Positions 12,260 through 21,855 of a stretch of DNA of 64,000 nt are shown piece by piece; position 1 is the first letter of the stretch, and every line of letters begins with the position of its first letter. Made by a program: the position numbers and the translations under genes. Location: contig VNWV01000002.1 in the NCBI GenBank assembly GCA_009801085.1, forward strand, positions 2,914,001 through 2,978,000. The letters run 5' to 3'. The stretch is from Lasiodiplodia sp. COLG20. Taxonomy: Eukaryota; Ascomycota; Dothideomycetes; Botryosphaeriales; Botryosphaeriaceae. The notes beneath the pieces are model-generated. The model did not search any database. It was not told the DNA's origin and worked only from the letters and a program-made list of their open reading frames with translations.

Positions 12260-12743
12260 ATGCAGTTCATCACTTCGCTCCTTGCCCTCGGCACCGTTGC
12301 CTCTGCCGCCGTTCTTCCCGTTGTCAACTTCCCCACCGAGGAGGCTGCTATCACCAACCTCTTTGCTCGCAAGCTGAACGGAACCGCTGTCGAGTGAGTA
12401 GCGCACTTTATTAGAGAGTTTTCAAACCTGACACGTCGAATCTAGCTCCCTCTCCTTCAAGCTGAGCATCGACGGCAAGGCTCCCTTCGACTGCTCGTCC
12501 AGCACTTTCGGCTTCGGCCAGTGCAACACCACCGATGCCTACTACGGCTTCGGACTCCAGAACAACGGCTCCTCCACCTTCACCATCGCTATCTCCAAGG
12601 TTTCTGAGGACGGCTACAGCATCTGGGGCCAGGGTGCGGTCCCCACTTACTGCCACGCCGGTGGCGCTGGACCCAACGACTTTGTCTGCTCCCAGGTCAA
12701 CAACGCTACCAACTTCAAGCTGTCTTTCGGTGGTTCCGCTTAA
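12260..12743 (+). CDS. Small secreted cysteine-containing protein
   Basis: 143-residue protein from two exons, 12260-12393 and 12446-12743 (GTGAGT donor, CTAG acceptor; GA|C makes Asp). It begins with a clear signal peptide, MQFITSLLALGTVASAAVLP, with likely cleavage after the Ala-rich end near residue 17-18. The mature part has four Cys (in FDCSS, GQCNTT, TYCHAG and VCSQ), enough for two disulfides, and N-glycosylation sequons such as NGT, NTT, NGS and NAT. Glycine- and Ser/Thr-rich sequence suggests a beta fold. I do not recognise a named family. It resembles the general class of fungal small secreted proteins that includes cell-wall proteins and plant-associated effectors. Its surroundings are AT-richer than average and it has a strong TATA box. 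Secretion is well supported; role is unknown. Confidence 0.85.
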
Positions 12744-13571
12744 ATGAGCGTGCTTGCCATGTCTTACGCTTCACGTATATAAGTTTTAATATCGAATAGC
12801 CTCCGAAGATTGAATGGAGATGCATTGATACATTACGTTTGAATAAGAAGACAGCTCGTGCACTTCTGTACATTGTGACTGTGTTAGGAGGTACAATTGA
12901 CTGCACTCTCGGTACATTGTATTCATTGCATGTGGAATCTCGGTGTGGATCATTTGGGATTTGTTAATTTGGTAGCTGAACGGCTGTTTCAGCTGAAATA
13001 TTGCAATTAAAGACGTACTGTGTGAGACCAGGTGAAAATAGCATAGTGCTTACAAAATTGACTCTCCCTTGCAAATTCACTCACCAATCTTTTCACGCCG
13101 AAATTACAGAGATCTTAGACCCTATCTGAGAGCACTATTGACTTACTAACCTTATCGACTAAGTTACCGACTAATGAAATGACCACCAATTAATAATATG
13201 CTTACCACCACTGGCACGTGTACATACTACAGCCAAATATTACTAGTATGTTTACTATTACTGCACAATGACTACCCGCGACCAGCGTACTGACTACCAG
13301 CGGCGCAAGCGTAAACATCGAAAATACTTCTTATAATTCCCAGGAGGGTCAAATTTGTGGAAGTCAAATGAGCCGCCCCACGTGGAGGGCGCGCGAACCC
13401 TCTTTCCTAATTAGGCAGGGCCGTTATGACTCGCGCCAGATATTCTGGAGCGCGACGATCTCTCCTTCGCAACACCACCAACACCAACGCACGGCCCATC
13501 ACAGCTGTACGAGCTTGACTCTGAACGACCTCTGGTGCTACGCGGCCAGCGCGCCGCTTGCGCCATCGCCA
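12744..13571. other. AT-rich intergenic stretch
   Basis: About 830 bp. The part from ~12760 to 13340 is clearly AT-richer than its neighbours, with many short open frames and no gene. The last ~200 bp (open from 13368) could be a 5' UTR or N-terminal extension of the next gene. Confidence 0.6.
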
Positions 13572-14811
13572 ATGGAGGACCTCCCTCCTACCTTGTCGCG
13601 CTCCGAGCCGCGCTATCAACACCGGCCCAACGCTAAGATGCCCCCCGCAGAACCACGCTTACTGGGCATCCCTCGGGAGCTGCGAGACCAGATCCTGCGG
13701 GAGTACATCGATCTCCACTGCGCCTATTATCCACTGCGCCACAGCTACCCTCACGAAGTGACCATTAGCAAAGCATACATGCTCAGCCTCTTTGTCCCAG
13801 ATGGCTCGAGCGGCTGGACCAGCCCGGCCATGAACATCTTACTCGTGAACAAGCAGATCAAAGACGAGTTCCTAGATGCTCTGTGGGCTCACACGCAGAT
13901 CATCGCTGTCGACTACTATCCTATAATCGAAGACAACGATGCACTACTCCACTGGATAAAAGAGCTCGATGGCCATCTGAAGAAAAGGTACGGCATCCCA
14001 TCATACCAGTGCAACCATATCCAGAATCTCGAACTCCAGCTCGACATGGTCGTCTCATTGCGCGACAATCTATCCATAGCCGTCTGTCGCGACGTCTGCT
14101 TGGCCTACATCCGCATTCTCCTCATGACGTTCCCTACCGTGCGCAATTTATCTATTGTGCTCTTCCTCAACAAGGCCTCGTACATGTCTGGAAATGCAAT
14201 TAAGAGAATCCACCTTCCACACTTGGGGGAACTGAGAGACAAATTTCGGGACAGCTTTCTGGCTCTCGATTTGTACTCGCTTCCGGCCTTGGATCACTAC
14301 TTCACATCTCCGTGTCCATCTCTGGCCACCGTCAACAGCTTCACCAAGACTATTCTTAGCAGGGACACTTTGCCCGCTCTTACGCTATACAAGCAAGTCG
14401 ACACGCTGGATTGGCAAGCCGGTAAGGTAAAGACGGTCGCACAGGTTACTCGTGATTCTCTGTTCTGGTAAGTTGGTCTCGAGTATCCATTCCTTAAGAA
14501 TTACTAAAGCCTTTGAAGATTGGCTCGGCAGGTCCACCATGACGCACAGCCACAAGGCGTGCAGGGGGCTTGGTCTCGATTATCACGTCTTGCGTTCTTC
14601 TTACAACATGAAGAAGGGGAGCGCCGCCGACTTCCGTTTGCCTGAGTACGAAGCCAATTTGTACCGCAGGCGCCTTCAGGACCTGGAACGAGCATATGCG
14701 GCTTGGGAGCACCGTGGCAAATCGTCCGAGGCGGCTACGCGTGAACGCAAGACGACGGAAGGTGAGTCCGAGGAGGCTCTGGAGAGCCCGGCAAGCCCCT
14801 CTACGAGCTAA
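13572..14811 (+). CDS. F-box-like fungal protein of unknown function
   Basis: Two exons, 13572-14467 and 14541-14811 (donor GTAAGT, branch TACTAA, acceptor GGCAG; TG|G makes Trp), 388 residues. Near residue 35 is LLGIPRELRDQILREYI, the short amphipathic motif that opens many F-box-like proteins of filamentous ascomycetes. Downstream sequence (for example MNILLVNKQIKDEFLDALW) fits that large, poorly studied group. The last ~60 residues are charged and rich in Glu, Arg and Ser. The frame is also open upstream to an ATG at 13368, but the extra 68 residues look like translated leader. A third ATG at 13638 just before the motif is possible. Function and start codon are uncertain; the exon join is good. 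Confidence 0.68.
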
Positions 14812-15565
14812 GCATCGACATCGACAGTAATCACGAGAGGGTATAGTATGAGAGGGTCCTGGTTCAAACTTGTATAGGCAGACTAAAGAAGGCTTTTGGC
14901 AGTTACAATGTTGGTGCAAGCCAGCCTTCTGCATGCTTTGGATAAGAATAAGAGATGTAAGGATCCCAATTCGGACCGTGCTCGTAACGCAACTTCGTGA
15001 CATACTATACCAAGAGATCATTCAACTCACTGCACAGTCGATGAGAACATTGATATGTTCTTGCTCTAGTGATGGCCAAGGAAATCAATGGACGTCTCAT
15101 TGCTTTGATGCATTTGCCATAAGACTGGCGACAGTGCGGCCAACCAGATATCGAGGGAATCAGGCGCATCAGCCGTCATAGACCACATTGAAGACAGGCC
15201 AGCCGGTAAGGGCATATTGAGCAAGAGGTGCCTCCTCAAGTGCAAGGTGCCGCAACAACCTGGATTTGAAATGGAACGAGGGTGTCGGAGTTGAGAACCA
15301 AGCTGTGCAAAAGCAGGTAGACTTTCTGAAAGTACCAAGCAAGCAACAGCAAAGTCCATGAATAACCGCCGAGTAGCTGGACCCAAAAGTTGTCCACTTG
15401 CCAGCCGTTGGCTGAGCGACCCAGAAGACGTACATATTGTTCCAATAATAAACCCCCCAATGATTCTTTTTCGCAGGCCTAGTAACTCCGGACCCTAAAA
15501 ATGTGGCGGGTCTCACCATGATATCTCACATAAAGTTACAAAATTACGGGCTATGGTTAACACTT
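14812..15565. other. Convergent intergenic region
   Basis: 754 bp between the F-box-like gene (+) and mL49 (-), probably 3' UTRs. A minus-strand open frame around 15169-15519 has no recognisable domain, so I call nothing. Confidence 0.5.
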
Positions 15566-16112
15566 TCAGAGTTTCTTGGACTCAAGGAACTCGACAATTT
15601 TCGAGTGGTGATTGCCCTGTAGGAGATGATGATGAGCGCGAGCAGTTCTACGGGGTTGCGACAGCCATACCTTTGCAATAACATATCCTCTCTCGTTGTT
15701 AACGGAGATGTCATCTTCCGGGAGGCTCAGGTATTTCTGTAGCGCTTTGCGAAGCGCTAGCACATCCCCGCTAACCTTCCGCACTTTGGTCTGTATGCGA
15801 TTTCCTCCACTCTTCTTTTCTACGTAGACGGGCAGGTTGTTCGATGCAGTCCGAAGGACGAAGTACGGCAGAAGAGCCGATCGAACTTGCTCCACGGCCG
15901 GGGCGTTGGCATCGACGGGCGCCGTGTTGGAGGCAGTGGTGACCTCAGCTGCAGCCCAGTAAGTAAGCGGGGTATATGAAGGTTGGCCGAGATAGCATAC
16001 CTTCTTTCCTGAAGCGAGAGCATTGCGAGAAGCGGTGGATCTGGGTGATCGTCGCGGGCCTGGCACCTGCAACTGGGCGGAAAAGAGGCAGAACGGGCCG
16101 TGCGAAAGCCAT
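15566..16112 (-). CDS. IMG2: Mitochondrial large-subunit ribosomal protein mL49 (Img2 family)
   Basis: Protein of the mitochondrial ribosome large subunit. Three exons, complement: 16112-16001, 15948-15671, 15616-15566; 146 residues, the length of yeast Img2. The N-terminus (MAFARPVLPLFRPVAGARPA) is Arg-rich without acids, a mitochondrial targeting peptide. The core reads LPYFVLRTASNNLPVYVEKK, then a basic TKVRKV stretch and ISVNNERGYVIAK, with VEFLESKKL at the end; these match mL49. The second intron (54 nt, GTATGG donor, CTACAG acceptor) lies in frame without stops, so retaining it would insert 18 residues; removing it restores the family spacing. Divergent from eIF3e, with 281 bp between starts. 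Confidence 0.9.
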
Positions 16113-16393
16113 GGTGGGTACAGGTAGAAGGTATCAGACAGGCGCAAAGCTACAGAAAGAAAGGTTGGGGCGGTGTCGAGGATGTGGTACCCGGGCAAGC
16201 GTGCTAAAGTTCAAGACAAAGGTCGGCATCGGAGTTTGGCCCAAGCGAGGCGACACGGCGCGGAATTTTAAGGACCTGCGCGCACCCCACACCATCACCA
16301 CAACGCACCGCGCCCGCGTCCTCGCCTGCCTTCCACGCGTTTGCCGCGCCCTCAGATCCCGCCGCACGCCCGATCGCTGCTTTATCGCCCACC
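16113..16393. promoter_or_regulatory. Divergent promoter of mL49 and eIF3e
   Basis: 281 bp between two start codons. It joins a mitochondrial ribosome gene with a cytosolic translation-initiation gene. No TATA box seen; the eIF3e side is C-rich, as fungal leaders often are. Confidence 0.55.
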
Positions 16394-17743
16394 ATGGCTG
16401 ACGCCGCCGCCGATGTCGCGGAGCAGTATGACCTGCTTCCCAAGATGATCCCCAACCTGGATCGTCACCTGGTCTTCCCGCTGATCCAGTTCGTTGCCGG
16501 CCCGGAGGAGGAGCAAAGCGAGCAGGACAAGAAGCTCAGGTATGAGCTGCTCAAGACCACCAACATGATCGACTACGTTGGCGGCCTGCACGCCGAGATC
16601 AACGGCCTTTCCCAGCCGGCCGACGAGTTCAACAAGAAGCGCGAGGAGGTCCTGCAGAAGCGCGAGCAGTTCGAGGAGGACACGAGCAAGATTCTGGGTC
16701 TTTTGGAGGACGAGGCCGTCGTTGGCAACCTGCGCAGCGACAAGACGGCCAACTTGAACTACCTGAAGGACAACCACGGCGTCACCAACGACATGGTCGA
16801 CAAGCTTCTGGAGTTCGGCCAGTTCCTGTACAGCTGCGGTGACTACGAGCGCGCCTCGGAGCTGCTGTACCGCTTCCGCGTCCTCTCCACCGATGACAAG
16901 AAGGTCTCTGAGTGCACCTGGGGCAAGCTGGCTAGCAACATCCTCTCCACCGACTGGGAGGCCGCCATGGAGGAGGTCAACAAGGTCAAGGAGAGCATTG
17001 ACACCAGGCTGTTCAACAACCCGCTCGCCCAGCTGAACCACCGCACCTGGCTCATCCACTGGGCTCTCTTCCCCTTCTTCAACCACGAGCCCGCCCGTGA
17101 CACTCTGACCGAGCTTTTCTTCTCCCCCGCCTACATCAACACCATCCAGACCAGCTGCCCCTGGATCCTCCGCTACCTTGCCGCCGCCGTCATCACCAAC
17201 CGCAGCCGGAGCAGGACCTCCAGCCAGTACCAGAAGCAGCTGAAGGACCTGATCCGCATCGTCAAGCAGGAGGGCTACGAGTACAGCGACCCGGTGACCG
17301 ACTTCATCAGGGCGCTGTACATTGATTTCGACTTCGAGGAGGCACAGAAGAAGCTGGGCGAGGCCGAGGAGGTTCTGAGGAGGGACTTCTTCTTGGTTGC
17401 GACGGCCGACGCCTTCGTGGATGCTGCCAGGCATCTCATCTCCGAGTCCTACTGCAAGATTCACCAGAGGATAGACATCAAGTAAGGAAGACGCATCGCT
17501 GAACGCAACAGGGAGCTAACATGTGACAGGGACCTGTCGACCCGTCTCGGCCTCAGCCAGGACGAGGGCGAGAAGTGGATCGTCAACCTGATCCGCGACA
17601 CGCGCGTGGATGCCAAGATCGACTACCAGGCGGGCACCGTCGTCATGAACCACCCGCCGCAGTCGGTGTACCAGCAGGTGATTGAGCGGACTAAGGGCGG
17701 CTTCTTCCGGACACAGGTGCTCAGCGCTGCGGTAGCAAAATGA
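16394..17743 (+). CDS. INT6: Eukaryotic translation initiation factor 3 subunit E (Int6)
   Basis: Subunit of eIF3, which loads mRNA onto the 40S ribosome. Two exons, 16394-17481 and 17530-17743 (GTAAGG donor, CTAAC branch, GACAG acceptor; AA|G makes Lys); 433 residues, the family length. The N-terminus carries the eIF3e-type [20 protein letters not shown] segment, followed by helical repeats and a C-terminal PCI domain (about 220-400) including [16 protein letters not shown] and the post-intron [20 protein letters not shown]. The end, [20 protein letters not shown], is typical. Strong C-ending codon bias suggests high expression and leaves the antisense strand almost free of stops. Confidence 0.95.
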
Positions 17744-18434
17744 GCGATGTTTCCTTGAGATTCTGAGGTTGGGTCTTGCTTTCATTCGGCGTCCCGGCGC
17801 TTGAAAAGTCCTGGGCGCGGCTTTGCATGGCATGAGGTTCTGGGGGGCCTAAAAAAGAGTGCAATGGCATGGAGGAGCAGCAGATCACGCATCTGATCAG
17901 CGGCGAGCGGGCCAGGCACGGCGTGGTGCTTTGGCTCACGTCAGGATTCTGTCGGAAGGGGCCGGAGTGATATCAGATGGAGCTCTCGGTGAGCCAGAGA
18001 GTGTTTGATGACCAGTTACACGTAGAGTAAGAGCAAAAAAAATGCGATGCCACCTACAAGCATGAAACGCGGCGTTTCTAGTGTTTCACGAGCACGTGGG
18101 GGTGTGGATTCGGGCGTGACACGGCAGGCCATGTGGAAAAACAGCAAAGGTGCCTGATCTCTCTATCTGGGCGTACTAGAAAGTGTGCAAAAGGAAGCGC
18201 TGGTATCGATATGCAGTGATGGTGCGGGATGCTTGGCACGCGGACCGGAGCATCAAAAACCCTAAATATCCTTGCCTGTGGCTGGGCCTTTCGAGTGAGG
18301 CCAAACCACTCCGCCGTGGGCCTTTAGCGAGTCGTAGCGTGGTAGCGAAAGCGGAGCGCCCAACTTTTCCTTGGCCTTGCGCGCTGTGACAATCGCGATC
18401 TATCTCTCACCCTCGCACCCCCGTCGCCCACGCC
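17744..18434. other. Intergenic region between eIF3e and TAN1
   Basis: 691 bp, tandem orientation. Holds the eIF3e 3' UTR and TAN1 promoter; no gene seen. Confidence 0.6.
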
Positions 18435-19631
18435 ATGCCCGACGAATCGCGGAAGCGCAAGGCGCCCGCCGACGACCACTCGCATGCCGGCAAGAGAAGC
18501 AAAGTTCGTCCAACCCGGGGCCTCGGGCGTGTTGGCGGCGCGCGCACCCAACGAAACACATGCTGACCATTGGGCACAGGGCCGGAGGCAGTGGCGCTCG
18601 CTGCCCGCGAGGCAGGGCGGCGGCAGCATCGAGCCCGGTGACGCGGGCATCTGGGCCACGTGCAATATGGGAAGAGAGGCGAAAGCCGTGGGCGAACTGA
18701 AAGACATGTTCGAAGAGGTGCGCAGCCAGCCTCTTCCTTCCTCGCGTGCGTGCGGCAGCGGCCGGGGCTAATGCACGTCTAGTACGTCGAGAAGCTGTAT
18801 GGCGCAAGCCGCGACGACGACGCCGACGACGACGCTGCGGGGGCTGACGCCTCGACGGCGCAAGAGGACGCGGACGTTGAGGCTGAGATCGCCAAAGAGC
18901 TGGAAGACATCCGCAAGCCGGCCAAGGAACCTCCTTTCAGACACATCCGCGTTGACACGGACTGCAGTCAGTCTCGCCCAGCAGCCAGCTTACTTTTTTT
19001 TTTTTTCTTCTTCCCCTTGGACGCGCGCTGACGTGGGAGAAGTCATGTTTTTCAAGACAAAGGCGCCGATTGAGCCCGTCGAGTTCGTGCGGCGGATTTG
19101 CGAAGGGGCAATGGCGAGCTCAGAGCGCAAGACGGGCCGCTTTGTCAAGCGGCTGACGCCAATGACGCTGATGGGAAAGGCACAGCAGAAAGGCCTAGAG
19201 GAAGTTGCCGCCCAGGTTCTGGCGCCGCACTTCCATGCGGAAGGTTCCGCTGGCAAGAAGGCAAGTAATAATGCCGGGTATTCTTTTTGGCGACGAGTTA
19301 TTTTTGCTGACAGGGCTCTTTAAGTTTGCAATACGGCCTAACATCCGCAATAACAAGGACTTGACAAGAGACCAGGTCATCAAGACGGTGGCTGCGGCGG
19401 TTGGGCCTGGGCACAGTGTTGACCTGAAGGACTACGACCTGCTGATCCTCGTCGACGTCTACAAGGCAAGTTTTCTCGGGCGGGGGCTTGGCCTGCGGCG
19501 GGAAGCGAGCGCGCTGACAACATGCACAGGGCCTCTGCGGGATGAGCGTCGTGGGCAAGGACTTTGAGCGACTCAAGAGATACAACCTCTCGGAAATATA
19601 CGAGCCATCACCGAAAGAACAGCCGAACTAA
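18435..19631 (+). CDS. TAN1: Tan1/THUMPD1, tRNA-acetylation adaptor with THUMP domain
   Basis: THUMP protein that binds tRNA and guides the acetyltransferase Kre33/NAT10 to make ac4C12 in tRNA-Ser and tRNA-Leu. Six exons: 18435-18503, 18580-18717, 18783-18966, 19043-19260, 19325-19465, 19530-19631; 283 residues (yeast Tan1 is 289). Seen: basic N-terminus, then IEPGDAGIWATC, an acidic linker, MFFKTKAPIEPVEFVRRI, the THUMP core with FAIRPNIRN and DYDLLILVDVYK, and the conserved end CGMSVVGKDFERLKRYNL. Introns 4 and 5 (19261-19324 and 19466-19529, 64 nt each) start with GCAAGT after AAG, so they are GC-AG introns; the last one is needed to reach the conserved C-terminus. The first donor (GTTCGT) is weak; GTTGGC at 18531 is an in-frame alternative adding nine residues. 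Confidence 0.88.
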
Positions 19632-20668
19632 GCAGCGCTCGCCGAAGCATGAAGGCGTGGAGCGAACGGGCGGGTCTGTATCAGGGTGCAGCGGAGGCGG
19701 CGGGGCATCGGTTTTAGATGCGATTTTGGCGGAGCGGTGCGTCAGCGGGCTTGGGGGGCGGCGCACGGCACAGGCAGACGGGCCGGGCGGGCTGGAGGAG
19801 GCGGAGCCGGAGACCGAGGGTGGAGATTGGGATAGAAAATCAGCTCTCGCAATGGTGGTGGACCCGGCACAGAGGCATGACAAGCCCTCCACGCGAGGTT
19901 CCGGGGCGGCGGGCTTGCGCTCGCTTTCTGGAACACGCAAGGCGAGCGGGCGATGCGACCCGGCAATGCCACGTCGCGGCGCTGCACGACATTGGGCGCG
20001 GAGGCGTGGGTGGCTGGCGACGGCGGGACGCCGACAGTCGCTTCCTGACGCCCCGGGAGCTGGCTGGGTCTGATGCTCGAGGTGCGCAGTGGCAGGGCTG
20101 AGCCCGGCTCGCATCAAAGCGCAAGGACCGCCGTGCTGGGCCGCCGTATGCCGCATCCGGCAGTCTCTGACGAGCCCGGCCTGTCCGCCAGAACCACGCC
20201 CTCCTCCACCAACCGCATCCGCCCCGCCAACAGCAGCCAGCTTCCTAGGCGCCCCTGCTCCCGCGCGTGCCCCCCGCCAAGCCGTGCTGCTCGACAGCCG
20301 AACGCCCACGAGACGGGCGCAAGCCGCTTTCTGTTGCGCCGGCCGCCCATCAAGCGACCACCATGGCCGTCCTCATGCTCGCTTGCTCCCGGCCGGCCTC
20401 GGTCCGACTGGCGCGCCCGTCCTCAAGTACAGTCCAAGTCTCATCATTATTTCGTCCATGAATACCCAGAAGCACCTTCGGAGCCACAGTCATATTCGGA
20501 AGTCCTCCCCAAGACCCTACGCCTGCCAGACCACCTGAGACCTGCTCCATCACGATCCACGTTGTTTCAGCGCTCCTGCCTCCTTGCACACTGCCTGTAT
20601 TGTTTATCTCGCTCTGACTTTATTTTTATTTTTTTATCTTTCCTTCTTTTAATGAGAGCTGCCTGCTT
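19632..20668. other. GC-rich intergenic region
   Basis: 1,037 bp between TAN1 and the APH-like gene. No supported gene. A T-rich run just before 20652 and an out-of-frame ATG at 20652 that overlaps the downstream start (possible upstream ORF) are the only marks. Confidence 0.5.
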
Positions 20669-21855
20669 ATGGCCCCCGCCGCCATCATGCATTTGCCGCC
20701 GCTCGACTACCACTCGTCCTTCCCGCTCGTCACAATGAGCCGTCACTCTTTCCATGCTGGCATCGGCGGCCTCAGCCCTCCTGCCGCTCTCCAGAGCCGC
20801 CCCCAGTCTCCGTCTCCGGACGTGCCTGGCATCCAGAAGTTGCTCCGCGATCACTTCCGCTCCTCCCGCATATCTCTGCAGCAGATTGAGCGGATACAGA
20901 CCAACTTGCACCGTCTCTATCTCCTCCACCTCACAGATGGCTCCAGGCTGGTGTTGAAGTGCACTCCAGCCGCGAGCACGCGGCTGCTCCGCTCTGAGCA
21001 CCTGTCACTTGTCACTGAAGCCCACATCCTCGAACTCCTCGCCAACGCCAGCCCCCGTGTCCACATCCCCCTCCCTCGTCTTCTCTGTGCTGATACTAGC
21101 CCCGACGCTGAACCTCTGGGGTGCAGTTACATGCTCCGCACCCACGTCCATGGCATCTCTCTGGCACACCTCCGACCGCACCTCAGTGGCAATGACCTGG
21201 CTCAGATCGACCATGCTCTTGGAAGCTATCTGAAAGCCATGGCATCCCTGACGGCCCCCGCCTTCGGTCCAGCCTTGACAGTGGCGGCTGGGAAGGGCAG
21301 CAGCTCCTGGCGAGAAGCCTTCCTCTTGCTGCTGGAATCTGTCTTGCGGGACGCCGAAGACATGCTCATTGCACTGCCCTACGACTTCATCCGCTCCCTT
21401 GTGCAGGCTCAGCAAGCGACGTTGGATGAGGTGCGGACACCAGTGCTAGTGGCCATGGACGCGGGAAGACCCGGCAATGTGCTAGTGGATGAGAGGAAAC
21501 GATGTGTCAGCGGCTTGGTCGGCTGGAGCAACAGTATCTGGGGAGACGCGCTCCTGGCGGGCGTGTGCTGGGGCTACTCGGCGGATCAGACAAACGCAAG
21601 CAACGGGACGTTCTGGGGAGGCTTCGGTGGCTGTGACGGGTCAGAAGAGGAGGTCATCAGGATGAAGATGTAAGTCTTTCGCGTCTGCTTTGTCCCTGAA
21701 TAGGAGCTAACAGTGCCTTGCGTAGCTACTCGGTGTACAAAGCGGTGACTGCTGTTGTCACTCAATATTACCGGCCTGCCCAGCTAGACCATGAGGAGCT
21801 GGAGGCCAGGAGAGCGCTCACTCGCGCCCTGAGTGACTTACGGGACACCGTATAG
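20669..21855 (+). CDS. Aminoglycoside-phosphotransferase-fold protein, probably catalytically altered
   Basis: Two exons, 20669-21669 and 21726-21855 (GTAAGT donor, GCTAAC branch, CGTAG acceptor), 376 residues. The fold is that of fungal APH/choline-kinase-like phosphotransferases: VLKC with the ATP-binding Lys at 97, helix Glu near 117, LPRLLCAD, and YMLRTHVHGISL as linker. The catalytic loop is VAMDAGRPGNVLVD: Asp264 and Asn270 are kept, while the usual His of HxDL is Ala/Met. The metal-binding Asp expected in GIIDWE reads Gly285 in SGLVGWSNSIWGDALLA. A protein lacking that Asp may bind without phosphorylating. Its substrate is unknown, and this family is not evidence for antibiotic resistance in fungi. 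ATG at 20687 is an alternative start. Confidence 0.8.

Noticed and set aside
12260..12743. Calling the secreted protein a toxin or named elicitor
   Set aside because: Only secretion and Cys content are visible; no family match that I can support.
14860..14890. GGTTCAAAC-like T-loop suggesting a tRNA
   Set aside because: No matching acceptor stem, D-arm or anticodon arm could be formed around it.
15169..15519. Possible minus-strand gene between the F-box-like gene and mL49
   Set aside because: Trp/Phe/Cys-rich frame with no signal peptide, domain or conserved motif; probably 3' UTR.
16382..17464. 360-codon open frame antisense to eIF3e
   Set aside because: It mirrors the eIF3e exon. Strong G/C third-position bias removes antisense stops, and the Leu/Val/Gly-rich product has no domain.
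19608..20309. 233-codon minus-strand open frame downstream of TAN1
   Set aside because: Ala/Pro/Arg/Ser-rich product typical of background GC-rich sequence; overlaps the TAN1 3' end.
20669..21855. Antibiotic-resistance reading of the APH domain
   Set aside because: The fungal APH fold is a broad family, the metal Asp is missing and there is no mobile-element context.
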